Part shown: positions 40,654-50,168 of the stretch, in pieces
Layout of the letters: the number at the start of each line of letters is the position of its first letter
Numbering within the stretch: the first letter of the stretch is position 1
Origin: Methylibium rhizosphaerae
Lineage (GTDB): Bacteria; Pseudomonadota; Gammaproteobacteria; Burkholderiales; Burkholderiaceae_C
Direction of reading: 5' to 3'
DNA length: 64,000 nucleotides
NCBI RefSeq assembly: GCF_006386545.1
Contig: NZ_SWAR01000031.1
Coordinates: 1-64,000, forward strand
Made by a program: the position numbers and the translations under genes
Notes under the pieces: generated by a model
What the model was told of the DNA's origin: nothing
What the model saw: the letters and a program-made list of their open reading frames with translations, nothing else
Database searches by the model: none

Positions 40654-43600
40654 ATGACCCTCGGACTGCCGGCCGCCTTCCTGGACGGCTTGTCCGACGG
40701 CGTGCTCGTGCTGGACGGTGCTGGCCGCATCAAGTTCGCCAACACCGCGGCGCTGCGGTTGCTGCCTTGCGAACCCGGCACGCTGCTGCGGCAGCTTGCG
40801 CAGCAGCTCGACGCTGCACTGGTCGATGCGGTGCATGAGGTGCTGGCCGGGCGCCGCGGCGCCGGCGAGCTGCCGATGGACGCTGCTGCATCGCAGCCGC
40901 CGAGCCTGCAACCGCTGGACGGCCGGCTGTGGGCCCTGCGGCTGCCTTCGCCTGCACGCCAGAGCCTTCCGCACGGCGTGGCCGCATTGCCCGCGGCGGT
41001 GGCGATGACTGCCGAGTGGGAGCAGGTCTACCGCATGTTCTGGACCTCGCCCTTCCCGGTGACGCTGCAGGACGAGCACTACCGGTATGTCGAGGTGAAC
41101 GACGCGTATGTCGAATTCAGCGGCTTTCCGCGCGAGCGCCTCATCGGCCTCGACCCGGTGCTGCTGCAGCCCGAGGAGGACCGCGCCGCGGTGCTGGCCG
41201 ACCGCGCGCGCTTCCTGCACGGCGGCGGCATCGGCGAGCTGCCGCAGATGGTGGAGCGGCGCATCACCGACGCGGGCGGGCGCGAGCGCTGGTACCGCGC
41301 CGCGCGCCGGGTGCTCATCGGCGCGAACGGCGAGCGCTTCTACCTCGCCGTGCTGCAGGACTGCACCTCCGAACATGTCGCGCGCGAACAGGCTGACCGC
41401 TCGGTGCACGAGCTCGAGCACTGGTTCGAGCTGAGCCCGGCCGGCATGGTGATGTTCGACGACTCGGGCCTCGTGGTGCGCACCAACACCGCCTTCGAGG
41501 CGCTGGTGGGCGACGTGCCGGTGCTGCTGTCCGAGGCGTCGGCGGCGGTGCAGCAGCTGCTGGGCTGGCAGGCCGGCGAAGGCCAGGGCAGCGGGCTGCT
41601 CACCAGCCTGCAGCCGGGCGACCCGCCGATCGAGTCGCAAGGCTGGGTGCCCGATCCGGAGGGCGGCATGCGCCGCCTGCGCGGGCTGTTGCGCTGCTAC
41701 GAGGAGCGCGGCGGCCGGCGCCGCTACATGTGCGTGGTCGAAGACCTGAGCGCCGAAGAAGAACGCGACCTTGCCAAGCTGCAGCTGGGCACGCTGGTGG
41801 ATACCGCCGGCGTGGGACTGGCCACCTTCCAGGAGTCGGGCATGGGCACGCGGCGCAGCCGGCCGGCCGCCCCCGGCGCGACCGACGAACAGGGGAGCAG
41901 CGCGGCAGAAGGCGCTGCGCCCAGCCTGCAGGCGATCGGGCGCGATGTGGTGCTGCCCGAATCGCTGGCGGAATTCGAGCGGGTGCAGCAGGCCGTCAAG
42001 CGCGGCGAGCGGGCCGAGGCCCGTTATGCGATCCGCCACCCCGACCACGGCACCCGCTGGCTGCTCACCCGTGTGGAGCCGGGCCAGCTGGCGTCGGGCC
42101 AGCGCACCACCTCGGTGGTCACGCTGGACGTGACCGAGCAGGAGCAGGCCCGCGCGCGCAGCGAGCAGCTGCTGCGGGAGCTGTCCACCATCCTCGAGAG
42201 CTCGCCGGCCGGCATTGCCTACCTGCGGGGCAACACGCTGGTGCGCTGCAACCGCCGCTTCGAACGCATGCTGGGCTTTTCGGCCGGCGCGATTGCCGGC
42301 AGCAGCATCGGCGAGCTGTTCGGCCGCCACCCGGCCGGGAGGCGCGTGGTCGCCGAAAGCGAAGCCGCGCTGGGCGAGTCGGGTGTCTATGAGACCGAGA
42401 TCGAGGTCACCCTGAAGGGCCGGCCGGCGCAGTGGTATGCGCTGTCGGTGCGGCGCATGGCGCCCATGGGCGGCGTGGCAGAGGCCATTGCGGTGCTCTC
42501 GGACGTGACCCGCCTGAAGACGCAGCAGCAGGAGCTGGAGGAACTGGCGCAGGCGGTGGCGCTGCAGGCGCATCGCACGCGCGCCATCCTCGACTCGGTG
42601 TTCGTCGGCATCGTCAACGTGGGGGCCGATGGCATCGAATGGATGAACCGCTCGGCGCGCCGCATGTTCGGCGGCGACCTCCAGGACTTCATCGGCCAGC
42701 CCATCGCCACCGTGGCCACGCCCGAGGAAGGACACCCGTTCCAGCAGACCCAGCTGCTCGAGGAGCTGCCCGAGGGACAGGCTCACAACTTCGAATGCCG
42801 CATGCGCGGGCGCGACGGCCGCGAGTTCTGGGTGGTGGGCAATGCGGTGGCCACCCGCACCGACACCGGCGCGCGCCAGCTCACCTATGCGCTGCTCGAC
42901 ATCTCGCGCCGCCGCCAGGCCGAGGCGCGCATCGCCGAGGCGCAGGCCTCGCTGCAGCGCATCATCGAGATGGCGCCGCTGGCCATCACGCTGCGCGACG
43001 CCAAGACGCTGCGGGTGCTCCAGATCAACAAGATCGCGGCGGCGGTGACCGGCCACCATCAGCAGGACGTTGTAGGCAAAGCGCCCGAGGAGCTGTACGA
43101 AGCCGAGGCGGCGCGGCACCTGCGCGCCGACATGGAGGCCGCGCTGGGCTCCAGCGAGGTGACGCAGCGTGAATACCGCCGCCTGCAGGACGGCCGCATG
43201 CAGCACTGGGACGCGCGCTACCTGCCGCTGGCCAGGCCCGGCGAAGCGCCCGACCAGCTGCTGCTGGTGGCCACCGACGTGACCGAGCAGCGCGCCGCGC
43301 AGCAGGCGCGGCTCGAAGCAGCGATCGCGCAGCGCGAGATGCTGGTGAAGGAAGTGCACCACCGCATCAAGAACAACCTGCAAGGGGTGGCCGGCCTGCT
43401 GCAGCAGATCGCCTCGAAGAAGCCCGAGGTGGCTCCGGTCATTGCCGAGGTGGTGGGGCAGGTGCAGGCGATCGCGCAGGTCTACGGCCTGCAGGTCGGC
43501 GCGGGCGGTCCGCTGCCGCTGCGCAGCGTGGTCGAGGCGATTGCCGCGTCGGTGCAGCGCACCTTCGGCCGCAGCATCGCGCTCGCAGTGGCCGGCGAGG

Positions 43601-43944
43601 CGACCAGCGACTGGGGGCTGCCGGAGGCCGAGTCGATCCCGATCGCGCTGACCCTCAACGAACTGCTCACCAATGCCATCAAGCACAGCGCCGAGGCCGG
43701 CGAGATCGGCTGCGCCTTCACCGCAGGCGATGGCGGTGTGCGCATCGAGGTCAGCAACGTCGGCCGGCTGCCCGACGGCTTCAGCCTCGACAGTTTTCCG
43801 GGCGGGGTGTCGGGCATCGGCCTCATCCGGGCCCTGTTGCCGCGCCGCAGTGCCACGCTGGCGCTGGGCCAGCGCGGCGACCGGGTGGTGGCCAGCGTGA
43901 GCCTGGTGCCGCCGGGCGTGAAGAAGATCACGCCGGCGCCGTGA
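40654..43944 (+). CDS. multi-PAS sensor histidine kinase (HisKA_2 type)
   Basis: The 1096-residue kinase has no membrane segment. About six PAS-type modules lie near 120-245, 250-370, 375-505, 510-635, 640-755 and 765-885 (for example LESSPAGIAYLRGNTLVRCNRRFERMLGFSAG). The transmitter is the HisKA_2 form with EVHHRIKNNLQGVAGLLQQ near 900. An ATPase domain follows with LTLNELLTNAIKHS near 1000 and GVSGIGLIRALLP. Kinases of this kind often act with ANTAR or single-domain regulators. The next gene is an ANTAR response regulator overlapping by GTGA, so the two form a pair. The start lies in the last copy of the 90-bp repeats. Confidence 0.93.
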   Translation: MTLGLPAAFLDGLSDGVLVLDGAGRIKFANTAALRLLPCEPGTLLRQLAQQLDAALVDAVHEVLAGRRGAGELPMDAAASQPPSLQPLDGRLWALRLPSPARQSLPHGVAALPAAVAMTAEWEQVYRMFWTSPFPVTLQDEHYRYVEVNDAYVEFSGFPRERLIGLDPVLLQPEEDRAAVLADRARFLHGGGIGELPQMVERRITDAGGRERWYRAARRVLIGANGERFYLAVLQDCTSEHVAREQADRSVHELEHWFELSPAGMVMFDDSGLVVRTNTAFEALVGDVPVLLSEASAAVQQLLGWQAGEGQGSGLLTSLQPGDPPIESQGWVPDPEGGMRRLRGLLRCYEERGGRRRYMCVVEDLSAEEERDLAKLQLGTLVDTAGVGLATFQESGMGTRRSRPAAPGATDEQGSSAAEGAAPSLQAIGRDVVLPESLAEFERVQQAVKRGERAEARYAIRHPDHGTRWLLTRVEPGQLASGQRTTSVVTLDVTEQEQARARSEQLLRELSTILESSPAGIAYLRGNTLVRCNRRFERMLGFSAGAIAGSSIGELFGRHPAGRRVVAESEAALGESGVYETEIEVTLKGRPAQWYALSVRRMAPMGGVAEAIAVLSDVTRLKTQQQELEELAQAVALQAHRTRAILDSVFVGIVNVGADGIEWMNRSARRMFGGDLQDFIGQPIATVATPEEGHPFQQTQLLEELPEGQAHNFECRMRGRDGREFWVVGNAVATRTDTGARQLTYALLDISRRRQAEARIAEAQASLQRIIEMAPLAITLRDAKTLRVLQINKIAAAVTGHHQQDVVGKAPEELYEAEAARHLRADMEAALGSSEVTQREYRRLQDGRMQHWDARYLPLARPGEAPDQLLLVATDVTEQRAAQQARLEAAIAQREMLVKEVHHRIKNNLQGVAGLLQQIASKKPEVAPVIAEVVGQVQAIAQVYGLQVGAGGPLPLRSVVEAIAASVQRTFGRSIALAVAGEATSDWGLPEAESIPIALTLNELLTNAIKHSAEAGEIGCAFTAGDGGVRIEVSNVGRLPDGFSLDSFPGGVSGIGLIRALLPRRSATLALGQRGDRVVASVSLVPPGVKKITPAP

Positions 43945-44630
43945 CGGGCCGAAGCCGCTTGGCCCCCGACAGCCGCTCCATCACAATCCCGCCCATGTGT
44001 GCCGCCGCAGTGCCCAAGGGCAGGATCCTCGTGGTCGACGATGACCGGCTGGTGCTGGCCACGCTGACGCACGGACTGGCACAGGCCGGCTACGAGGTGA
44101 TCGACGCCGACAACGGCGACGACGCCATCCTGCTGGCGCGCGAGCACAAGCCCGACCTCGCGCTGCTCGACATCCGCATGGAAGGCAAGAGCGGCTTCGA
44201 CGTGGCCGCCTACCTGCGCGAGTACTGCCAGATGCCCTTCATGTTCCTGTCGGCGTTCTCGGACGATGCGACGGTGGCCCAGGTGAAGGCGCTCGGCGCG
44301 GTGGCCTACCTGGTGAAGCCGCTCGACATCCGGCAGATCGTGCCGGCGGTGGAGGCGGCGTTCGCGGGCATGGGCCGCCGCGGCGCGCGGGAGGCCGTGC
44401 CCTTCCAGCGCAGCGAAGGCGCGCACGGCGAGGCGGGCAACGACCCCCTGGCGCATGTGGTGTCCATTGCGGTGGGCCTGGTGATGCACCGCTATTCGCT
44501 GTCGCGGGCGCAGGCGCTCGAGAAGCTGCGGCGGCTGGCCGAGGCCGACGCTCGCTCACTCGAGGACAGCTGCGAGCAGCTGCTCGCGGCGATGGAGCGG
44601 CTGGCGCTGGTGGGCGGCACCGGCCCCTGA
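43941..44630 (+). CDS. response regulator with ANTAR RNA-binding domain
   Basis: The receiver domain contains RILVVDDDRLVLATLTHGL, the phospho-acceptor Asp in LALLDIRMEGKSG, and a Lys in YLVKPLD. A C-terminal ANTAR-type three-helix domain follows (IAVGLVMHRYSLSRAQALEKLRRLAEADARSLEDSCEQLL). ANTAR regulators act by binding paired hairpins in mRNA leaders and preventing termination. The frame can start at the GTG 43941, which overlaps the kinase stop (229 residues), or at the ATG 43995 (211 residues). The overlap favours coupling. It converges with the next kinase gene. Confidence 0.88.
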   Translation: MTGRSRLAPDSRSITIPPMCAAAVPKGRILVVDDDRLVLATLTHGLAQAGYEVIDADNGDDAILLAREHKPDLALLDIRMEGKSGFDVAAYLREYCQMPFMFLSAFSDDATVAQVKALGAVAYLVKPLDIRQIVPAVEAAFAGMGRRGAREAVPFQRSEGAHGEAGNDPLAHVVSIAVGLVMHRYSLSRAQALEKLRRLAEADARSLEDSCEQLLAAMERLALVGGTGP

Positions 44631-44655
44631 AGCGGCACGGCCGGCGGCGCTGCCC

Positions 44656-46164
44656 TCAGCCGAGCGTGAAGTAGAAGGTCGCGCCGCGATCGACTTCGGC
44701 TTCGGCCCAGATCTCGCCGCCGTGACGCTGCACGATGCGGCGCACAGTGGCCAGCCCGACACCGGTGCCCTGGAAGTCGCTGGCGCTGTGCAGGCGCTGG
44801 AACACGCCGAACAGCCGCTCGGCAAAGCGCATGTCGAAACCGGCGCCGTTGTCGCGCACGAAGTACACGCGGCAGGTGCGCGACGAGTTCGGGCGTGTCG
44901 GCAGCGGGCGTTCCTCGACGCCGAACTCCATGCGGGTGGTGCCGCTGCAGCGGCTCGTGTACTTCCAGGCGTTGCCGAGGAGGTTCTCGAGCGCGACTCG
45001 CAGGAGGATCGGGTCGCCGTGGGCGTGCACGTCCGGCGCGATGCGGACTTCGGCATGGCGCTCGGGCTGCTGGCGGCGCAGGTCCTCGATCACGTAGCCG
45101 GCCAGCTGCGACAGGTTCACCGGCTGGTAGGTGAGCGGCTTGGCCGACAGCCGCGACAGCGCGAGCATCGCGTCGATCATGCCGTTCATGCGGGCGGCGG
45201 CGCCCAGCACCCGGTCGAGGTGGTCGTTGCCGATGCGGTCGAGCACGCGGCCGTAGTCTTCCTTGAGGATCTTGGTGAAGCCCTCGACGACGCGGATCGG
45301 GGCCCGCAGGTCGTGCGACACGGTGTAGCTGAACGATTCCTGCTCGGCGGCATCGGCGGCCATGGACGCCAGCGGCCGGCGTGCCAGCGGCTGGCCGGCC
45401 AGTGCGTCGGGCGCAGCGCCCAGCAGTTCGGCCGCGGCGGCGTTCACATGGCGCAGCTTCAGCACGCCGGGGGCGCCGGCATCGGCCTCGGCCCACAGCG
45501 CAGCCTGTGCGCAGGCGTCGAGCTGTGCCGCGATGCCCGCGGGGGCGGCGGTCGCCGCGGGGGGCGTGGCCATGCACCGCAGCGTGCCGTCATGGCCGCC
45601 GAAGCGGCCCTGGGCATCGAGCCGCGGCCGGCATCGCAGCAGCCATGGCTGCATGCGCCCGTCGGCGCCGGGCAGCAGGAGCGGCCAGTCGGTCAGGTCG
45701 GCTTCGGCCTGCAGGCTGTGCTGCAGCGTGTCGCGCGAGCCGGCGTCGGCCTGGCGCAGCACATCGTGCAGAGGCTTGCCCAGCGGCGGTTCGGGCCAGG
45801 CAGAGCCGCCGGGCGCGCGCCAGCGCACCACGCGGTGATCGCGGTCGGTCTGCCAGAACCACACGTCCAGCAGGCTGAGCAACTGCTGAGGCTGCAGCGC
45901 CGGATCCAGCGGCTTGGCCTGCGTGCGCCTGCGCGACAACATCCACCAGCAGCCGAAGCCGGCCGCGGCCGCCAGCGCGGCCAGCAAGGCGAAATCGAGT
46001 CCCTGCGATGCCGTGGCGGCCGCGGTGGCCGAGTTGCCGTCGGCCGCAGGGGGAATGGACAGCCAGGCCCACGCCAGGCCGGCCAGCGCCAGTGCTGCAG
46101 CGGTGAACGAAGCGAGCAGCAGGCCGCGACGGGGAGGGGGCCAGCGGTCGTCGGCGCGGTACAT
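44656..46164 (-). CDS. membrane sensor histidine kinase
   Basis: The 502-residue kinase has two membrane segments (about 17-35 and 57-76) with a short periplasmic loop. A PAS-like region lies at about 90-190. HisKA has YTVSHDLRAPIRVVEGFTKIL, with the phospho-His in S-H-D-L-R. HATPase_c has LENLLGNAWKYT, VRDNGAGFD and GVGLATVRRIVQRHGG. Bacteriophytochrome-type and light/redox kinases share the SHDLRAPIR form. No partner regulator is adjacent on the same strand. The start at 46164 is the first Met after an upstream frame that only shadows the neighbouring gene. It is divergent to the hybrid kinase. Confidence 0.92.
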   Translation of the reverse strand: MYRADDRWPPPRRGLLLASFTAAALALAGLAWAWLSIPPAADGNSATAAATASQGLDFALLAALAAAAGFGCWWMLSRRRTQAKPLDPALQPQQLLSLLDVWFWQTDRDHRVVRWRAPGGSAWPEPPLGKPLHDVLRQADAGSRDTLQHSLQAEADLTDWPLLLPGADGRMQPWLLRCRPRLDAQGRFGGHDGTLRCMATPPAATAAPAGIAAQLDACAQAALWAEADAGAPGVLKLRHVNAAAAELLGAAPDALAGQPLARRPLASMAADAAEQESFSYTVSHDLRAPIRVVEGFTKILKEDYGRVLDRIGNDHLDRVLGAAARMNGMIDAMLALSRLSAKPLTYQPVNLSQLAGYVIEDLRRQQPERHAEVRIAPDVHAHGDPILLRVALENLLGNAWKYTSRCSGTTRMEFGVEERPLPTRPNSSRTCRVYFVRDNGAGFDMRFAERLFGVFQRLHSASDFQGTGVGLATVRRIVQRHGGEIWAEAEVDRGATFYFTLG

Positions 46165-46243
46165 GTAAGCGATTGTAGGAGTCGGTTTTTGGCGGATCGC
46201 GGGCGCGTTGCGTGAAGGAATCACGGGCGCTGGAAATGACGGC

Positions 46244-46270
46244 TCAAGTTTGCGGGGGGCAGTCCGAAAT
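46244..46270 (+). promoter_or_regulatory. sigma-28-like promoter before the hybrid kinase gene
   Basis: TCAAGTTT (46244-46251; 7 of 8 to TAAAGTTT) is spaced 11 bp from TCCGAAAT (46263-46270; 5 of 8 to GCCGATAA). It lies 108 bp before the hybrid kinase start, in the gap shared with the divergent kinase. Confidence 0.6.
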
Positions 46271-46377
46271 CCCCCTCTGAGAAACCCCAAAGCTCGGCTT
46301 ACACAACGACAATTTCCGACGAGCGTTGGGTCGGCACACCGTCGTGGCAGCCGGCCGACACCGCCCACAAGACGGTC

Positions 46378-49300
46378 ATGCTGATTCCCATCATCCTGCT
46401 CCTGCTCCTGGCTGCCGCCTTCTTTTGGTGCCGCCGGCGCGCCAGGGAGCTGCCGGCAGCAGAACAGCCGCAAGCTCCTGCCGCAACCGGCGGCAAGCCA
46501 CGTGCCGCCGGGCTCGCGATCGCGCAGTCGCTGAGCGAAGCCGCACACGGGGCGGCGTCGCTGGGCGAGGCGCTGACCGGCGTGGGTGCCGTGCTGGCAC
46601 ACCACCTCGAGGCGCGGGCCGTGACGCGGCTGTGGGTCGACGGCTGGAACGGCGAGACTGCGCTGGTGCGGCATTGGCCGCAGGCCGAGACGGTGTGGGC
46701 CGATCACATCGACGTGTCCGCGCTGTGGAGCGCCGGGCGCAGCGGCTGTCCGGCGCGCGAGGCCATTGCCACGCAGAAGCCGGTGCTGCGCGAGCTCGGT
46801 CCGTCCGATGGCGCTGGCACCGACTGGCGGCCTGACTGGGCCGCGCGGGCGGTATCGCTGCCGGTGGCGCTGTCGGGCCAGCCTCGTGCGGTGCTGGAGC
46901 TCTATGACCCGCGTCACGAGCCCGACGAGCTGCTCGCGCTGCTCGACGTGGCGCGCGTGCAGCTGGGCCTGGTGGCCGAACGTGAAGCGGCGCAGGCGCA
47001 GTTCGAGACGCATGCGGAACAGCTGAGCCGGCTGGCCCAGGTGGCCAAGCGCATCGCCAGCGGCGTGGCCATCATCGACCGCGAAGGGGTGGTCGAGTGG
47101 GTGAACCCGGCCTTCACCGAAGTGACCGGCTGGCAGCCCGAGGCGCTGCTGGGGCAGACACTGTGCCGCGTGCTGGAGCGCGACGGCGTCGACGCGCCGG
47201 CGTGCGAACGGCTGCGGCACGCCATCCGGCGCGGCGAGGTGTTCCGGCTCGAATACGAGGGGCTGCGCCGGGCGGGCGTGGCGCACAGCCGCTACTGGGG
47301 CGAGATCGACGCCATCCAGATGGTCGATGAAGGCGGCGGCGCGCCGCAGCTGCTGTGCCTGTTCACCGACATCACCTTGCGCCGCCAGCGCGAGCACCAG
47401 ATCCAGCAGAGCCATGAGCACCTGGAGGCGCTGGCCGAAAACCTGCCGGTGAGCCTGTTCGTGCTCGACCCGGAGAACTTCCGCGTCGTCAGCATCAACC
47501 GGTATGCCGAGGCGGAGTTCGGCGTCAAGCGCGACAAGGTGGTCGGCAGCACCGTCGAGGCGGCGCTCGGCCGCCCGGTGCTGCGCTCCACCGAGCCTGC
47601 GATGCGGCAGGCGATCGACGGTCGCACGACGGTGGAGCACGACTTCGTGTTTGCCGCGCCGAACGGCGACCGGCTCATCAATGCCCGCCACTTCGCGCTG
47701 CGCCACGCCGACGGGCGGCCGCGACTGCTGATTTCGCTGGTGCGCGACATCACCGAGCGGCGCAAGGCGCAGCTCGACCTGATGGAGTCCGAGCTGCGCT
47801 TCCGCGAGCTGGTGGAGTCGATGGACGACTGCGTGTTCGTCACCACGCCCGAGCGCGACCGCATGTTCTATCTCGGGCCGCGCACCCACGACATCTGGGG
47901 GCTGCGCGAGCAGGAGGTGCAGGCCGATCCGCAGGCGCTGATGAAGCTGGTGCTGCCCGAGGACCGCCACCTGCTCGACCCGCGGCGCGACCTGGAGGAG
48001 CGGCTGGAGCCCACCGACATCTGCTTCCGCATCCGCCATCCGGAGGGTGGCATACGCTGGCTGCGCCAGCGCACCCGGGCCCAGCAGTTGCCGAGCGGTG
48101 AAGTGCATGTGTACGGCCTCACCTCGGACATCACCGCCGAACGCGAACACGAACTGCAGCTTTCGCGCGCCCGCGACGCGGCCGAGGCCGCCAGCCAGGC
48201 CAAGAGCCAGTTCATGGCCAACATGAGCCATGAGATCCGCACGCCGATGAACGGCATCCTCGGCATGACCGAGCTGCTGCTGGGCACCACGCTCACCGAC
48301 AAGCAGCGGCGCTTCGCGCAGGCGGTGTACCGCTCGGGCGAGAGCCTGCTGGAGATCATCAACGACATCCTCGACTTCGCGAAGATCGAGGCCGGCCGCC
48401 TGGAGCTCGCGCCGACCGACTTCGTGCTGCGCAGCGTGGTCGAGGACACCCTGGAGCTGCTGGCACAGCGTGCGCACGAGAAGGGCATCGAGCTCAGCTT
48501 CCACGAGCTGCCCGGCCTGCCGGCCTGGGTGAACGGCGACCCGCTGCGGCTGCGCCAGGTGCTGACGAACCTGGTGGCCAACGCGCTCAAGTTCACCGAA
48601 AGCGGCGAGGTGGTCGTCGACGTGCGCTGCATCGAGCACCAGGGCGAGCACACGCTGGTGCGCTTCGAGGTGCGCGACACCGGCATCGGCATCACTGAAG
48701 ACGTGCTGCCGCGCCTGTTCAACGCGTTCACCCAGGCCAACGGCGGCATGGCGCGGCGCTATGGCGGCACCGGGCTGGGCCTGGCGATTTCGAAGCAGCT
48801 GGTCGAGCTGATGGGCGGCACGATCGAAGTGCGCAGCGCGCCGGGCGTCGGGTCGGTGTTCGGATTCTCGATCCCGTTGCGCTCGGTGGCACTGGGCACC
48901 GACCTGGGCGAGCTCGATGCGGCCAGCATGCCGATGCTGCATGCGCTGGTCGTCGAGGACAACGAGACCAACCGGACGGTGCTCGAGAACATGCTCGGCG
49001 CGTGGGGCATGCGCGTGACGCTCGCCCGCGACGGCCTGCATGCGCTGGAGATCCTGCATGGCCAGTACGGCCCGGTGGAGCCGCCCTTCGACCTTGCGTT
49101 GGTGGACATGAACATGCCGCGCCTCGACGGCCTGGGCTTCGCGCGCGCGGTGACGCAGGACGGCCGCTACGGGAACCTCAAGCTCGTCATGTTGTCGTCC
49201 GTGTCGTCCCCGGACGACGCTCGGCGTGCGCAGGACGCGGGTTTCCACCGCTTTGTGGCCAAACCCTTGCGCAAAGCCGAGCTGAGACAGGCCATACTTG

Positions 49301-50166
49301 GCGTGTCCGTCCCCCGCACCGAGGGGGTCGCCTTGACGCCGCGCCTCAACCGGCACATCCTCGTGATCGAGGACAACCCGGTCAACCAGGAGGTCATCGG
49401 CCAGATGCTGCGGCGTCTGGGGTGTCGCGTGCAGGTGGCCGGTTCGGCGCTCGAGGGTCTGCGGGCGCTGTGCGAGAAAAAATTCGATCTGGTCTTGATG
49501 GATATCCAGATGCCCGGCATGGATGGCGTGGAGGCGCTAGGCTGGTTCCGCAAGGGGCCCGGCGGGCGTTTCGCATTCGTCACCCCGCCCCACACACCCG
49601 TCGTGGCCGTGACGGCCAATGCCCTCGGTGGCGACGAAGAGCGCTTTCTGGCGCTAGGCTTCGATGATTACCTCTCCAAACCCTTCAGACAAAGTCAATT
49701 GCTGGGCATGTTGACCAAGCGCCTGCCATCCGCCGTCTCCGCTGCCGAAGGTGGCGAGTCCTCTTCCTCCGGCGGTGCACCGGCGGCGCCAGTGCCGCGC
49801 AGCGGCGCCGACACCGGAGTGCTCGACGCCCAGGCCCTGCAGCGGCTGCGCGAGCTCGACCCGACCGGCGAGAACCAGCTGATGGATCGCGTGCTCAAGG
49901 CCTTCGACAACTCGGTGGCCCGGCTGGTACCGCAGCTCATCGAATCGCAGCAAAGCGGCGACCTCACCGGCGTGCGGCATGTGGCCCACACCCTGAAGTC
50001 GTCGTCCGCCAGCATCGGGGCCATCAAGTTGTCCCAGATCTGTGCCGAAATCGAATACATGATCCGTCAGGGAACCAGCACCGACCTGGAGGCGCGCGTC
50101 GATGCGATGCGCTCCGAGATCGAGCTCGTTCTCGACAGCCTGCGCGCGTTGCTGGAAGCCCGCTGA
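46378..50166 (+). CDS. hybrid histidine kinase (GAF-PAS3-HisKA-HATPase-REC2-Hpt)
   Basis: The 1262-residue protein contains a whole phosphorelay. One membrane helix lies at 2-18 and a GAF-like region at 45-205. PAS modules lie near 220-335, 345-465 and 470-590. HisKA has MSHEIRTPMNGILGM (His618), and HATPase_c extends to about 835. Two receivers follow (LVVEDNETNRT, Asp in LALVDMNMP; LVIEDNPVNQE, Asp in LVLMDIQMP). The Hpt domain contains VAHTLKSSSASIGA. This is the BarA/tripartite style with a doubled receiver. It is followed after 2 bp by the REC-GGDEF-EAL gene, a likely output. A sigma-28-like promoter upstream suggests expression with late flagellar genes. Confidence 0.95.
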   Translation: MLIPIILLLLLAAAFFWCRRRARELPAAEQPQAPAATGGKPRAAGLAIAQSLSEAAHGAASLGEALTGVGAVLAHHLEARAVTRLWVDGWNGETALVRHWPQAETVWADHIDVSALWSAGRSGCPAREAIATQKPVLRELGPSDGAGTDWRPDWAARAVSLPVALSGQPRAVLELYDPRHEPDELLALLDVARVQLGLVAEREAAQAQFETHAEQLSRLAQVAKRIASGVAIIDREGVVEWVNPAFTEVTGWQPEALLGQTLCRVLERDGVDAPACERLRHAIRRGEVFRLEYEGLRRAGVAHSRYWGEIDAIQMVDEGGGAPQLLCLFTDITLRRQREHQIQQSHEHLEALAENLPVSLFVLDPENFRVVSINRYAEAEFGVKRDKVVGSTVEAALGRPVLRSTEPAMRQAIDGRTTVEHDFVFAAPNGDRLINARHFALRHADGRPRLLISLVRDITERRKAQLDLMESELRFRELVESMDDCVFVTTPERDRMFYLGPRTHDIWGLREQEVQADPQALMKLVLPEDRHLLDPRRDLEERLEPTDICFRIRHPEGGIRWLRQRTRAQQLPSGEVHVYGLTSDITAEREHELQLSRARDAAEAASQAKSQFMANMSHEIRTPMNGILGMTELLLGTTLTDKQRRFAQAVYRSGESLLEIINDILDFAKIEAGRLELAPTDFVLRSVVEDTLELLAQRAHEKGIELSFHELPGLPAWVNGDPLRLRQVLTNLVANALKFTESGEVVVDVRCIEHQGEHTLVRFEVRDTGIGITEDVLPRLFNAFTQANGGMARRYGGTGLGLAISKQLVELMGGTIEVRSAPGVGSVFGFSIPLRSVALGTDLGELDAASMPMLHALVVEDNETNRTVLENMLGAWGMRVTLARDGLHALEILHGQYGPVEPPFDLALVDMNMPRLDGLGFARAVTQDGRYGNLKLVMLSSVSSPDDARRAQDAGFHRFVAKPLRKAELRQAILGVSVPRTEGVALTPRLNRHILVIEDNPVNQEVIGQMLRRLGCRVQVAGSALEGLRALCEKKFDLVLMDIQMPGMDGVEALGWFRKGPGGRFAFVTPPHTPVVAVTANALGGDEERFLALGFDDYLSKPFRQSQLLGMLTKRLPSAVSAAEGGESSSSGGAPAAPVPRSGADTGVLDAQALQRLRELDPTGENQLMDRVLKAFDNSVARLVPQLIESQQSGDLTGVRHVAHTLKSSSASIGAIKLSQICAEIEYMIRQGTSTDLEARVDAMRSEIELVLDSLRALLEAR

Positions 50167-50168
50167 GA

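Noticed and set aside
37767-43686. Long minus-strand frames opposite flgL, HDOD and PAS kinase genes
   Set aside because: They are open only because of high GC third positions; no recognisable protein, while the plus-strand genes are clear.
44656-49356. 1566-codon minus-strand frame spanning a kinase and beyond
   Set aside because: Only the part from 46164 down is a real histidine kinase; the rest is antisense to the hybrid kinase gene.
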